Source: Coptis chinensis (taxonomy: Eukaryota > Streptophyta > Magnoliopsida > Ranunculales > Ranunculaceae). From it: a stretch of 64,000 nt of DNA. Of the stretch, positions 48,901 through 61,000 are shown in pieces. The stretch's first letter is position 1. The number at the start of each line of letters is the position of its first letter. The translations under genes and the position numbers were made by a program. Where the stretch lies: contig CM027385.1 in the NCBI GenBank assembly GCA_015680905.1, forward strand, positions 85,023,501-85,087,500, written 5' to 3'. Below the pieces are notes generated by a model. That model ran no database searches, was not told the DNA's origin, and saw only the letters and a list, made by a program, of their open reading frames with translations.

Positions 48901-51900
48901 TTGCATCTTAGACAGGTTCATAGTGGTTCATCCGTTCATGCCTAAAGGTTACTGCAGCAGCATCTGCATTTGAAGTACACTATTTATTATATTTTCCTTT
49001 TTGTGCGGAACTCAATCAAGGACGAGAGTCCATCCATAGATGGAATTACGGGGGTGCGTGTAGGGGCAGTCGCACCCCGAAAGATGTGTAAAAGTCACAT
49101 AATGTGATAGTAATTTGCTAGAAGCATCCTCCCCACACCCACCCCCACCACCACAAAAATGCACCCCCAGAATCCTGGTTCCGTCCCTGGGTCGATCGAC
49201 TGCCTATATTGAGAGCCAGTAAGATTGTGAGTTTGTAACTAAGCATTATTTTAAAGGGACATTTTGCTCCTCCAATAAAATATTAGGAAAATATGTGGGC
49301 AAACTTGTTTTTAAAGAGATCAGTAATAGTGTGTGGCGGAGTGCCGACTAGCAAAGTCGGTAAAATCTTTGGGTGATGATACTAGATGCCTGGGTCAAAC
49401 CCTATATGTATATTGCAGTCAAATATAAAAATGATGTGTTGGCCCCATGCTTTAGTATTGCAAAAACAAATATAAGGACAATTTTAATGTAAAAGTTTAA
49501 TGTCCTATGATTTTTGGGCATGCCCTTATATGTTAAGATCTCACATTCTGGAGTCAAGCTTGACCTTGTAATTAGACCACAAGTTTATATTGTGGTCAAT
49601 TAGGGAAACTTATCTCTCTTATTAGATGTGTGAGTTAGATCTTCACTTAGTTTTATGTGATATAATACTTGGAAGAACATACATTTGCTCGAGGTTGACT
49701 AACGATCCAAGCTCTGGTGGAAGTGACCCAGAGAAGTTATTTGAACCAAAAGCCCTGAAGAAGAAAAAAATATATAAGAAATTAGGCAGTAATAGTAAAC
49801 AAACACACCAAGCCAAAAACACACACAAATACAAACATTTTGGATTTACCTAAGTCAAACAAAAATATAATAACAACAACACTATTGGAAAGTTGGAACC
49901 TAGCACATCTGTGGAAAGTGTATGTGTTACATCACCAAGAGAAGAAGTAACATCGTGTGATTGTTATTAATTTTAGGAAACCTGCTCGTTCTTTTCCTTG
50001 TAAGCTCTAACACTGGGTATTGTGTAGAAAATTTGAAATTCTGGAGATGTCTTACAATATAAAGTATTGTGTAGAAAAGTTCTGGAAGTCCTCCAACCGT
50101 AAGTTCCGAAGTCCTGGTATGGGCCCAGATAATGCATTAATACGAACTGACCTAATAAAACAACACATGGTTAAAATAGCACTTCTGATGATTTTATTTT
50201 TATGGCATGATGAAAATGTACCCCAAAACAAAATGCAACTTACAAGGTCTGCAAAGCAGATAGATTGCCAAGAAATGCAGGCAGGGGACCTGTTAAGTAA
50301 TTCTGATCCAACTCTCTGCGTAGTAAATAAATATAAGAAATCAATGAAGAGTTCCCCTGAACCACATGGTGTTTTCTTGAATTCCTTGTGGAAGACCGAT
50401 TTGACATAAAATATAAGCAAAAACGATAGCCATAGTTGCTCGTGGTTGTCTTGGAACAACTATAAAGAGATAATTACACCCTGATTCTTAGCAATTATAC
50501 GAAGAGGTTAATTAAATTTAGTTCAAATCTAGAATATGTAATTCAGAAATATTATAATGTGGATACAAATTCCATGGAACGTTAGAAAGAGGAAGATTAG
50601 AGCGAGTCCAATGAGTTAAAAGGAGAAATTGTCATAAGAAGATCTTACATGACTTGCATATTTACAAGATTCGCAAATGTTCTAGGAATTTGTCCACCCA
50701 CACCCGCACTGTCTATGTACCTGTCCGTTGAAGATCACATATCAGAAACTCAAAATTCAACTACAGCACTTGCACTCTCCAATAATATGATATTTCATTT
50801 CTGTTTATATGATTTTGAGGAAGAAATCAAAAGATTGCATCTCAGACAGGTTCATAGTGGTTCATGCTTAAAGGTTACTGCAGCAGCCTCTGCATTTGAA
50901 GTACACTATTTGTTATATTTCCCTTTTTGTGTGGAACTCGATCAAGGACGAGGGTTGACTGCTATACTGAGATCCAGTAAGATTGTAATTTTGTAACAAA
51001 GCACTATTAGAAGTGCGCATATGTATATAGCAGTCAAATATAAAAATGATGCATTGGCTCCATGCTTTAGTATTGCAAGAACAAATATAAGGACAACTTT
51101 AATGTAAGAGTTTAATGTCCTATGATCTTTGGGCTTGCCCTTATATGTTAAGATCTCACATACTGGAGTCAAGCTTGACCCTGTAATTAGACCACAAGTT
51201 TATATTGTGGTCAATTAGGGAAACTTATCTCTTAGATGTGTGAGTTAGATCTTCACTTAGTTTTATGTGATATAATACTTGGAAGAACATACATTTCCTC
51301 GAGGCTGACTAACAATCCAAGCTCTGGTGGAAGTGACCCAGAGAAGTTATTTGAAGCAAAACCCCTAAAGAAGAAAAAAAATATATAAGAAATTCGGCAG
51401 TAATAGTAAACAAATACACCCAAATACAAACATTTTGGATTTACGTATGTCAAACAAAAATATAATAACAACACTGTTGGAATCTAGGACATCTGTGGAA
51501 AGTGTATATGTGTTACATCACCAAGAGAAGAAGTAACATCATGTGATTGTTATTAATTTAAAGAAACTTGCTCATTCTTTTCCTTGTAAGCTCTAACACT
51601 GGCTAAGTATGGAATTAACCCCCCAAAAATAAAAGAAAATGACTAGCAAACTGGAAATGGATCCCCAGTGAACAACATAAAGTATTGTGTAGAAAATTTG
51701 AAATTCTGGAGATGTCTTACAATATCCGTAAGTTCCGAAGTCCTCCAAGCTGCGGTGGTATGGTCCCAGATAACGCATTAGTACGAACTGACCTAATAAA
51801 ACAACACATGGTTAAAATAGCACTTCTGATGATTTTATTTTTATGGCATGATGAAAATGTACCCCAAAACAAAATGCAACTTACAAGGTCTGCAAAGCAG

Positions 51901-53067
51901 ATAGATTGCCAAGAAATGCAGGCAGGGGACCTGTTAAGAAATTCTGATCCAAGTTTCTGCATAGTAAATAAATATAAGAAATCAATGAAGAGTTCCCCTA
52001 AACCACATGGTTTTTCTTGAATTCCTTGCGGAAGACCGATTTGACATAAAATATAAGCAAAAACGATAGCCATAGTTGCTCGTGGTTGTCTTGGAACAAC
52101 TATAAAGAGATAATTACACCTTGATTCTTAGCAATTATACGAAGAGGTTAATTAAATTTAGTTCAAATCTAGAATATGTAATTCAGAAAGATTATAATGT
52201 GGATACAAATTCCATGGAACGTTAGAAAGAGGAAGATTAGAGCGAGTCCATACAGATAGGTTAGGAAAGGCAAACTCGTCAGCTCTTCAGGAATTACTCC
52301 TCTCACATTCGAATTAAATACTTTCCTAAAAAGAACAAATAAATTCATATTAGAAACAAATTGAATGATCCACACATGATGCAACTATGAACTATGTAAT
52401 TAGAGATTTTGTTTAATGCTTGTATCATTTCCTACATTGTTCCCAAGTGTAAGTAAGAATCGTCAAAGCGTTATAAAAAAATATAACATGAAGAGGGAGG
52501 GTAGCATGGCACGTACAGCTGGGTGATGTGGCAAGTACCATTGGTTATAGTACAATTACACTTGATTCCAACGGTGGTCTCGATATTAGTAGTCGAAATG
52601 TCAACTGCAGCTGAAGTACATGGATTTCCGTCCGATAATGTGTCAAGCTCGATTTGCCATTGTTGGAATATAGACCTTAGAGCCCTCGCTGTGTCACCAC
52701 CACATCCAAACAACCAGAGAAGTTAATGATTGCAAACTAGGTGACCATGCAAGGTATGTAAGAGTATGCTATGATGTTAGAAAAGCTGTCCACCATAACA
52801 GGACATTATGGTCTCTAATCTAAATCTAGCTCTTGACAGAAAACGTTCAAAATATAAAGGGTGTCACATACACAGATACACTAAAAAATCTTTGTAAAGA
52901 TTTTATCAAAAATGAAATAGAACAATGCCCATCTTATATATATAACAAGATAAAATAAAAGGGGTGCATGTACATTCAGAAGGGTCAGCAGGAGTTTGAG
53001 TTTGAGCTTGAGATGTGCTGATCAACAAAGACAAAAACATACAACAGAGAAACTCTACCAACTTCAT
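42870..53067 (-). CDS. RLK-4: malectin/LRR receptor-like kinase with four extra LRR exons and one kinase frameshift
   Basis: Start codon at 53067-53065; the signal peptide exon ends at a weak donor where GAAG|GT of the paralogues has become GAAT|GT. The cap exon is 52517-52688. The LRR region is longer than in any other member because exons 4 to 7 are present twice. All other exons fit the frame except kinase exon 43778-44010, which is 233 nt instead of 232. An extra G in the run at 43783-43786 turns the IAGT sequence of the activation segment into IAGDH and shifts the rest. The stop codon otherwise used is TAA at 42870-42872. The extra base sits in a four-base run, so a sequencing error is possible. 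If intact, the product would be a plasma-membrane receptor with a larger LRR domain. Confidence 0.83.
49029..49200. mobile_element. Small unclassified insertion in an RLK-4 intron
   Basis: About 170 bp present here and absent from the same intron in RLK-1, RLK-2 and RLK-5. It opens with a small palindrome (CCATCCATAGATGG), carries a C-rich stretch (CACCCACCCCCACCACCAC) and ends with CCGTCCCTGGGTCGATCG. Its GC content is well above the surrounding intron. It may be a MITE or a fragment of a larger element; no coding sequence is seen. Confidence 0.4.
49325..49420 (+). mobile_element. tRNA-derived SINE-like fragment in an RLK-4 intron
   Basis: This stretch is absent from the same intron of the other copies. 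It contains TAGCAAAGTCGG (49349-49360), like a polymerase III A box, and GGGTCAAACCC (49392-49402), like a B box. The spacing is about 32 bases, as in tRNA-derived SINE heads. It has no tail or target duplication that I can define and does not fold as a functional tRNA, so the call is tentative. Confidence 0.38.
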
Positions 53068-53770
53068 AACTCAACTTTTAGCTCAACGCCTCAACTCAAC
53101 ACAAAACTCTCTTAAGAAATTGCAAATGTGTGCAATAAACACATTTGAACATTTTTATATTGTATATTTTTAGTTGAAAATTCATTAGATGTATATGTTG
53201 GGACCCACACATATTCATTAGATGTGTATATTGGCGGCTTTACAAGAACTGTTCCTGTAACCTGTCAAACAAAACGGTGGTTGTTATATTTTCCTTTACT
53301 CCCATCACCTCTCTCTATATTCTATATTAAAGTCAGAGTACATTTTATGGACGTGGACTATTTATTTTCCTGGCGCGTTTTTGAAAGAGAGTTATGCTAT
53401 GTGTACACTCTTAAATCACAAGAACTTTCATAATACAACATTTTTAATCTTAAAAAGTTTCCTAATACAACTACAACTCTAATAAATCAATCAATATCTC
53501 ACAAGAAAATTTTATACAACTCTAATTACTAAATTAATTATAAAAAATTATACTAATAATTATCTATCATTTAATTCCACTAATTCCTGGCAAAAATTTA
53601 AAGACGGTGAATTTTATAAATTATTCAGCCATATATGGCCGGGTCTAAAACCTTGTATATACTTTTTACAAACAGTGCCAATCAACTTATCTCAATAAGT
53701 CCGCATAAAACACTTTCACCCCATGCTCTATTTTATTATTAAATTGTTTTTTTATCCAAACAGTTAATAC
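53068..53770. promoter_or_regulatory. RLK-4 upstream region
   Basis: No gene is seen. The first part is the RLK-4 leader. A stretch near 53267-53296 (AACGGTGGTTGTTATATTTT) recurs upstream of RLK-5 near 63283, so some promoter-proximal sequence was duplicated with the gene. The remainder is AT-rich and unique in the window. Confidence 0.4.
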
Positions 53771-53773
53771 TAA

Positions 53774-54146
53774 GGTTGGGTGCAATGACTCTCCATTCCC
53801 TCAAAAGCGGAGAGAGTGGTGGTGGTTTTTTTCTCCCTATCTGTATATAACTCTCCATATATAGAGAGTGTTATTGAGGAATAGATAGTGCATTCCACGT
53901 GAGTTGAAATGACGTGGTTTGTAAAAACCCAAACGTCGTGGAATTGAGTCAATTGTTTTATGTCCCTACCAAGTCATAAACTAATTGTGACAATTTTTTT
54001 TTTAGTTTTTTTTTTTTTTATTCCGCACCAGTCGAAGTGGCGTAGAATGGTTCGAACTATTGGACACCAAAATTGACTCTCCATCTTCAAAACACTGTTT
54101 TTTTGGTGGAAGGAGATAGAAAGTGGATGCAACATTGGACTCAGCC
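53774..54146. mobile_element. Tourist-like MITE (PIF/Harbinger type), 373 bp
   Basis: The ends form imperfect terminal inverted repeats: the left end reads GGTTGGGTGCAATG and the right end, complemented, reads GGCTGAGTCCAATG (11 of 14 identical). Three-base TAA duplications flank it (53771-53773 and 54147-54149), the target preference of PIF/Harbinger elements. It has no coding sequence and no copy in the other intergenic regions, so it inserted after the gene duplications or has been lost elsewhere. Confidence 0.65.
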
Positions 54147-54149
54147 TAA

Positions 54150-54972
54150 TTCCGACTCCCACCTAATCAACATCCACCATTCAAAACATCAAAATGGCGT
54201 GTTCTTACCTGTATATATACGTGGGCCAGACAATGTGTCGGTATTAGTGTGACCATCTTTTTGTGTTTGCAATTTGGAATTCTTGGAATTATCAAGGAAA
54301 GATAACACAATATATCGCCACATTCTTATTCTTATAAAAAAGGCTTAAATCCTTACTACTTAAAAAATCGCCCGTCCTTGAGCTACAGTACTGCAATACT
54401 GAAATGGTATTTTTTATCTTATGTAACTCTGCAACCATTTTTTCTTTTTTACTGTTTTGGTGGTCCGATGTTGTGGAAAAATAAGGGCCACACAAGTTGT
54501 GCCGTGGTCCAATGTTGTGGAAAGTGAGAACAAGTCAGCCGAGAATGACAATGACAAATTTATTAGAAGATTCTCTTAGCAAATTATTCCGCACAAATTT
54601 GATCACCAATGTCCTTGCCTTAGAGCATGTGGTGGTGGTGTTGACTGTTGAGTAGGGGACCGTTTCAGATGAAATATATTATGATAAAAATTCTGGTAAA
54701 ACTTTATCTGTAAATGATGTAAGTTTCATGCAAAGACGGTAAGGTTTCCCATGTAAAATTCTGGTAAATGGTAAAACTTGAGCTAATTATGATTCGGAAA
54801 AGTAATAGGAAAAGATTCTTGGGAAGAATAACTCTGTGGTTATACAGTAAGTAAATTATGCTTGAAGAGCTGAAACGAATGCTTGCAGGTGCAGTGTCTC
54901 TCTATCTGCATGAAAAAGGTTACAGAAAGATAATTGTGACCTTTTTTCACCAATTACTTAATGTGACATCGT
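54150..54972. other. RLK-5 3' flank
   Basis: No gene is seen. From about 54530 to 54950 it repeats the spacer block found 3' of the other members, including AAATTTGATCACCAATGTCC. The RLK-5 3' UTR and polyadenylation region should lie near 54900-54972. Confidence 0.45.
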
Positions 54973-57900
54973 CTAAGTAATCGTTGTCGGCAAGTAGTCT
55001 GCACCAGACACCTTACTTGCACTTGACAATGAGTCCAAATGGCGCAAGGGAGCTTCGGATGTCAAATATTCTGAAGTTTCATTGAAAATGCTCATATCAT
55101 TGAACTGCCAATCAGTTAAATAACCAGGTCTGGATGCAACAGTGCTCACTTCAATGTCTCCTGTCAGCATGGCCACTACTCGTGACATTGGTGGCCGCAT
55201 TGTTGGTGATGCCTGAGTACACAAAAGACCTACTCCTAGCAGACGAATGGCTTCTTCTTCGTTGAAACTGTTCAATATTGGATCCACCAGCTCCAAGCCA
55301 TGGTTATTTCCGTTTAAGTTCCAGGCCTAAAACGATAATGAGAAAACATTGAAAGGAAAATAGTTTGCATCTCTTCTTTGGAGGAAAAAAAAATTTAAAT
55401 CATGAAAGAACTTTTGTTTATCATACCCATTCAAGAAGATACATCCTTTCCTGTTCCAAGCTCGAGTCTGCATTTGAACGCCCGCATAGGATCTCCAATG
55501 CCACAACCCCAAAGCCAAATACATCAGCCTTCTCAGTTAAATGGCCAAGCATTGCATACTCGGGTGCGAGATAGCCACTTCAATAAATACTCGGTTTTAG
55601 ATATATATTTTTAGGAATAAAACTATAAAGAAAACGCAAGATTATTCTTAAAATCCACCCTACACAAGTTTTGTCGACAGAGCAAGGGCCAAGGGTGATA
55701 GCTTTTGGATTGTGAATACAATTCAACTTTCGGGCTGCAACAGCCACGCATTAGCCAAAAGTTGGAGTATTACAATCAAACAGCATCCAACCCACTGATT
55801 AGTAGACAAACTCAAGAGTAGAATAACTCCAAACAATTACACAAGTGTCAGAAGAGCTTTTACATAGTCCCCGCAATTCGCGTGCTAATGTGAGTCTTTT
55901 TGTCATCATACAGCTTTGCCAAACCGAAATCCGAGATTTTGGGGTTCAGTTCAATGTCAAGTAAAATATTACTAGCCTTCACATCTCTGTGAATGATCCT
56001 GGGCTTTGACTCCTCGTGAAGATACGCTAGACCTCTTGCTGCCCCCAAGCATATGCTATACCGGGTAGGCCAATCAAGATGTAAAGCATTCTTACCTGCA
56101 TGTATTGCATCCGTGGCAAACGAGCTTTAGAAAGTAGTTCCAAGGACGCAAAAAAAAATGGAAGTACAAGGAGTCTGTTCAAGGCTTTTATTACCAAAGA
56201 GTACTTGATCAAGGCTTTTATTTTTGTGATACTCATAAACAAGGAGTCTGTTTGACCCCTCAATGCAGCATCCATACAATTTCACTAGGTTGCGATGCTG
56301 AACTGCAGAAATGGTGGAAATCTCTGCCACAAACTGACTCTTCCCTTGGTGAGATGTTACTAAGAGTTTTTTCACAGCTACTTCTCTTCCATCAGACAGA
56401 ATCCCCTGTAGATAATTGAAAAAACGGTAGAAACTAGAAAATCATTAGCCAATAGATCAAATCACCAGTACACAAGCAGATGAGTATGTCACTGCATATC
56501 AGTCTCAGTTCAAATTGAAAGTTCTTATCATTAATTATCGCAGTCAACTTAACCTAAATATTACCTTGTAAACTGGTCCAAATCCCCCCTCTCCTAACTT
56601 ATTTGTTGAGTTGAAGTCTCCTGTAGCAGTTCTCAACTCAGCATAACTGAAAATGTTTAGCCTGTTGTCTATTTCTAGGAGCTCTGCAGTTTATGACGAA
56701 ATGTTATTAAGAATGGTTCCGAACCTTTAAAGCGTGTTGATAAAGTATAAAATTCTGGATATACCTGGCGATCATAAAAAATTTCTTGGATAACAAAAAA
56801 TGTTTACCTACTAAACAAAATTTTAAGATGCCGTATCCTAATTTCTTTATCAACTAAAACATAGTATTTACCTTCCTCTTCATTTCCACATGACCTTTTC
56901 CTCCTCAGACACAATATAGTGCAAGCCCAAATAATGCTCAGAAAACCAATAATAGAAAGTGTGATACCAACAATCATGCCAGTCATATTCTTCTTTGAGC
57001 CCATAGGGGGACGACGGTTACTGACAGTTGGTTGAAAGTCTGATAGTAATGCAATCATCAGATTAGGTCAAAAGTAATTGACACCTGTATTAGTATATTA
57101 AGTAAAAATTTATCTGCTATATTACCAGGTGTAACTCTGATAGCTGAAATGGATGGTCCATAGAAACCTTGTACAGGTATGCAGCAAGTCCCCTTTCCAG
57201 CCCAAAAGAGATGAATCTCAAGGAAGTTCTCGGATACTTGAACTTTAAAATCTCTTTGAACGGCTCTGTTTACGGCTCCACCTGCCGCACTTCTTATGTT
57301 AAAATCCTTTATTTCGAGACTTCCCTGAAACAGAAGCAAATAAGCTATAAAAATAATGGAAACAATGGTCCAGATATACAAATAAACTGCGTGGTAACTC
57401 AATTTCTCATACTACAAACTTACCATCGATGAATGAGGTCATTCAATTTGTAACTAACCATTCCGAACCATTGAACATGATACTCGTGAGTATTACAACC
57501 AAAATTATCGAGTTTCTCATTTTGCAAGTAACAGCTAATGATAATTGAGCAAAGGTAGAAGGATATATGCCCAGATCACGAGCCTTCTAACAATTTAAGC
57601 GGTATGCAACTTTTGAAAAAGTTGAAGATGGAATACAAAAATAAAACTTGGAAGCTTGAAGAAAATTATGTACTTCTTAGTACCAAAAAGAGAAAATACC
57701 TGCAGATAAATATCAAAAACACGCCTTCCAAGCCTCTCCCAGTTTCTTGCACCTTCATCCTTATTATCAGTCTCTGAAAACTGCAGGTTTACATTGTATA
57801 TTCCATTCTCAAGACCCAGGCCAAAGTATCTTAGCGATCCTGGGGAAAGTCTTGCTGTCTGGAATAGTTCTGGGTCTAAAGTACCTGAAACTTGCTCCAA

Positions 57901-58079
57901 GTTGTTTTGGATGTACGGAGCACCGAATCTTTCACCAAATACTCCTATATTGCTAACTGCCCATCTATCATCTTGTACATAGTAAGATGCCGGGCCAAGT
58001 GTAGAATTTTCGGCCTCAAAATCTGTGCCATCATTAGATGTCTTCTGTAGACCACCACAGTTTATTGCAAAGGAGGAAT
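54973..58079 (-). other. RLK-5 malectin, membrane and kinase exons
   Basis: Malectin exons are 57700-58079 and 57126-57324. The first opens on SSFAINCGG and contains the conserved segment [19 protein letters not shown]. The membrane exon is 56872-57039. Kinase exons are 56565-56683 (glycine loop), 56195-56405 (lysine, C-helix and hinge LLVYEY), 55864-56095 (HRD and DFG), 55427-55577 (GYLAPEYA) and 54973-55326 (C-lobe end, [13 protein letters not shown], and a serine-rich tail). In the malectin opening this copy reads CGGL where the others read CGGP. Confidence 0.9.
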
Positions 58080-61000
58080 CTGTGAACCAGTAAAGAGTTG
58101 TGTGTTTAAACTAGCTCATTCAATATTGTACTATTTGTAGCAGATTCAGTTACAGCAGGTTGTGTAGGTTTTGCTTGCTGATCACAGGGAGCCCAGAGTG
58201 TGAGCAGGTCCTAAGAGCATATGTGTTTATTTGATCACTTCCAACTTTGTTTATTGTGAATTTTCCAGGCCTTTTCAGGTTAATGTATGATGTTTTCTTC
58301 TATTTTATATGCTTGATGATTCTGAACCTTTGGAACTTTAAACCATTTAACTTTAAAATGTCTGTTGTTTCCTTAAGGCAACCAACTTATCTCAGCCCAA
58401 CTTTGACAAATGACCCTAATCATTTTGCACATTTCCAATAAGTTCATTTATTGAATATATATGGCTATCACTAATTTAAAAAATGCAGCCCCGTCACCCT
58501 CCTTGGCTATTTGATACCAGCCGTTTAAACTTAAGCTAGTGAAGTTCCTAGTCTAATTTAAATACTGTAATGTTCAAGGCAAGATAGAATATCCACTCAC
58601 TTTAATTTCTTAAACATATGTAAACATGGAAGAATAATCCTTTCTATGATACTTTGGTCCATAAAAATATGTTATGAAAAATTCCAATAGTTTGAATGAC
58701 TGCAGCAGTTTCATATTCATAATATGTGCTAGTGATGAATAATGGAAGATGAAGACGTGGCTTACAGAGTGGAGAGTCCCTATTACAAGGAAAATTCCTC
58801 TGAATACAATTTATTCCTGAAGGCAAGACACTAAATGCATAACAAGAATATAATCAGAATTTGAACTACAGGGGAGGAAAAACTATTTGGAAATATAGAT
58901 AAGAAATAATGTGTCTATAAAAGGAAGGCAGAAAACACCCAATTATTGCTTACCTATTGCTTGAGGAATCAAATGTCAAGTTGTTAGCAACAACGCTCCT
59001 GAATTAGACAATGCAAGTAGCTCAGGTATGTATTCTAAAGATCATACATAGGTAAGAATGTAAGATCAACTGTGAAATAGAAGGATTTAACAAAAGCTAT
59101 GCTTGCTACTTTCATAGTTTCATGACATAGGTGCTAATGGCATTTATGTCAACCGATGGTTGAAAATAAAAGCATGGACCACTAAATTGAAATCTTAACA
59201 GAAAGAGTATATTTATTATGATTAAATGTATAAATAAAACGAACTAACTTGTATAATTGATTCTTCATTCAGTGTCAATGTAATATTGAAAAGTTTATTG
59301 AGCTGCATAAGATTCTAGTGCAATATGCTGCCGGTAAATATTGTGGGAATACAAATGTAAGTGAAGAAAATTATAATTTTGTTTGCATCATCAGACATAC
59401 AGTGATAAATTTCTCTGGGCCACCCAAGATGGTAAACTTCCTGACAATCTGTTGTATGATAAATCTCTGCACATAAACCATATAGCCAAGGTCAAATTTA
59501 ATTCGTACAATGAAGAATGATAAGTAAGAATTCAATTGTAGGTATATTGTTATGACAAATGCAATCAAGGAACTCAAGACAAGATTCCTAATCTCCTAAA
59601 AAGATAAGAATAAGGACTTACACTGTGAGAAGTAATGGACTCTTTTGAGGAGGAATGGTACCAAATAAGTTATTGTTTCCAAGAAACCTGCTCATTGCAA
59701 CGAAATGAGGGAAGATAAAGATAAACAACAACGAACCGTACTAAGAAAGTAATTTAAAGGACCACTAGTAATTTTATATCTTACAAATAAGAGAGAGAAC
59801 TCAGGTTGAAAAGAGGTTCTGGAATTTGGCCAACTAAATTGTTAAAGCTGAAGTCCCTGTAAAAGCAAGTTTATAACAACATTAGGAAACTGAAAAAATA
59901 TTACTCAGATGTGAGTACGTTTCTTTACTGGAAATCGTCACAGTTGGTTTCCTATTTGTCAGCATTTTTGAATGACTGAATGTATATGTACATGCATGTC
60001 TGTATTTGTGTTTTGTTTTGTTGGAGGTGAAATTATAACATTTACTCACAATCTCTGTAACTGTTGGTACTCTCCAATATTGGATGGAATAGTTCCAGTG
60101 AGCAAATTATTTCTCAAGGTTCTACAAAACAAGGAGTTAGTGATTGTCAGATAAACGTGTTAAGTAGAAGAAAGAGTGAGCTATTAGGAGACTTACAGGA
60201 CGGTTAAATTTTTAATGTTTCTCAAAAATTCCAGTGACGAATCACTTATTCCAGGACTCACATTGGCCAAATCACTTATTCGTCTGAACAAAAGATAAGA
60301 TAATCAGATAAAATATTACAGTATGAAGGACAAAATAAATTAAAAATTCTTGAAAATCACTTACAAGTCAGTTAACGAAATCAAATTAGAATAACTGGAT
60401 GGTATTGGACCTTGAAAAGAGTTTCCTTGAAATCTCCTGCAGAAACATTTAACATGAGACAGCATTATGGTAAAGCAAGGGAGAAACACTCAAACAAGAG
60501 AAAGTTCACCTTCATTAGTTCATACAGAAAAAATATTCATAAGAAGAAGGTTAGGTTAAATTAGCTTACAGTGAGGTAAGGTCTGTCCAATTGCCAATGA
60601 AGTCAGGTATCCTGCCTGTGAAGGCATTATCTGATGCCCACCTGAAAGACAAATGGAAGTAAATCAAAATGGCAGTATATGATACACCAAATGAGTTAAA
60701 AGGAGAAATTGTCATAAGAAGATCTTACATGACTTGCATATTTACGAGATTCACAAATGTTGTAGGAATCGGCCCACTCACACCGGCACTGTCCATGTAG
60801 CTGTCCATTGAAGATTACATCAGAAACTTAAAATTCAACTACAGCACTTGCAATCTCCAATAATATGATATTGCATTTCTGTTTATATGATTTTGAGAAG
60901 AAATCAAAAGATTGCATCTCAGACAGGTTCATAGTGGTTCATGCCTAAAGGTTACAGCATTTGAAGTACACTATTTGTTATATTTCCCTTTTTGTGCAGA

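Larger units (their letters stand above)
46654..52325 (-). other. RLK-4 LRR exon block with duplicated exons 4-7
   Basis: Exons are 52254-52325, then first set 51885-51956, 51721-51792, 51293-51364 and 50649-50720, then second set 50244-50315, 50056-50151, 49683-49754 and 48717-48788. These are followed by 48558-48629, 48348-48419, 48086-48157, 47938-48009, 47673-47744 (72 nt each), 47510-47575 and 47290-47355 (66 nt), 46842-46886 (45 nt) and 46654-46718 (65 nt). The join between the sets is at about 50607, where intron-3 sequence passes straight into intron-7 sequence. Exon 50056-50151 is altered: 12 nt are lost and extra sequence from a local duplication extends it to 96 nt, still in frame. 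Confidence 0.78.

Noticed and set aside
49325-49420. Functional tRNA gene
   Set aside because: A-box and B-box-like motifs are present, but I could not form an acceptor stem or anticodon arm, so it is treated as a SINE-like fragment.
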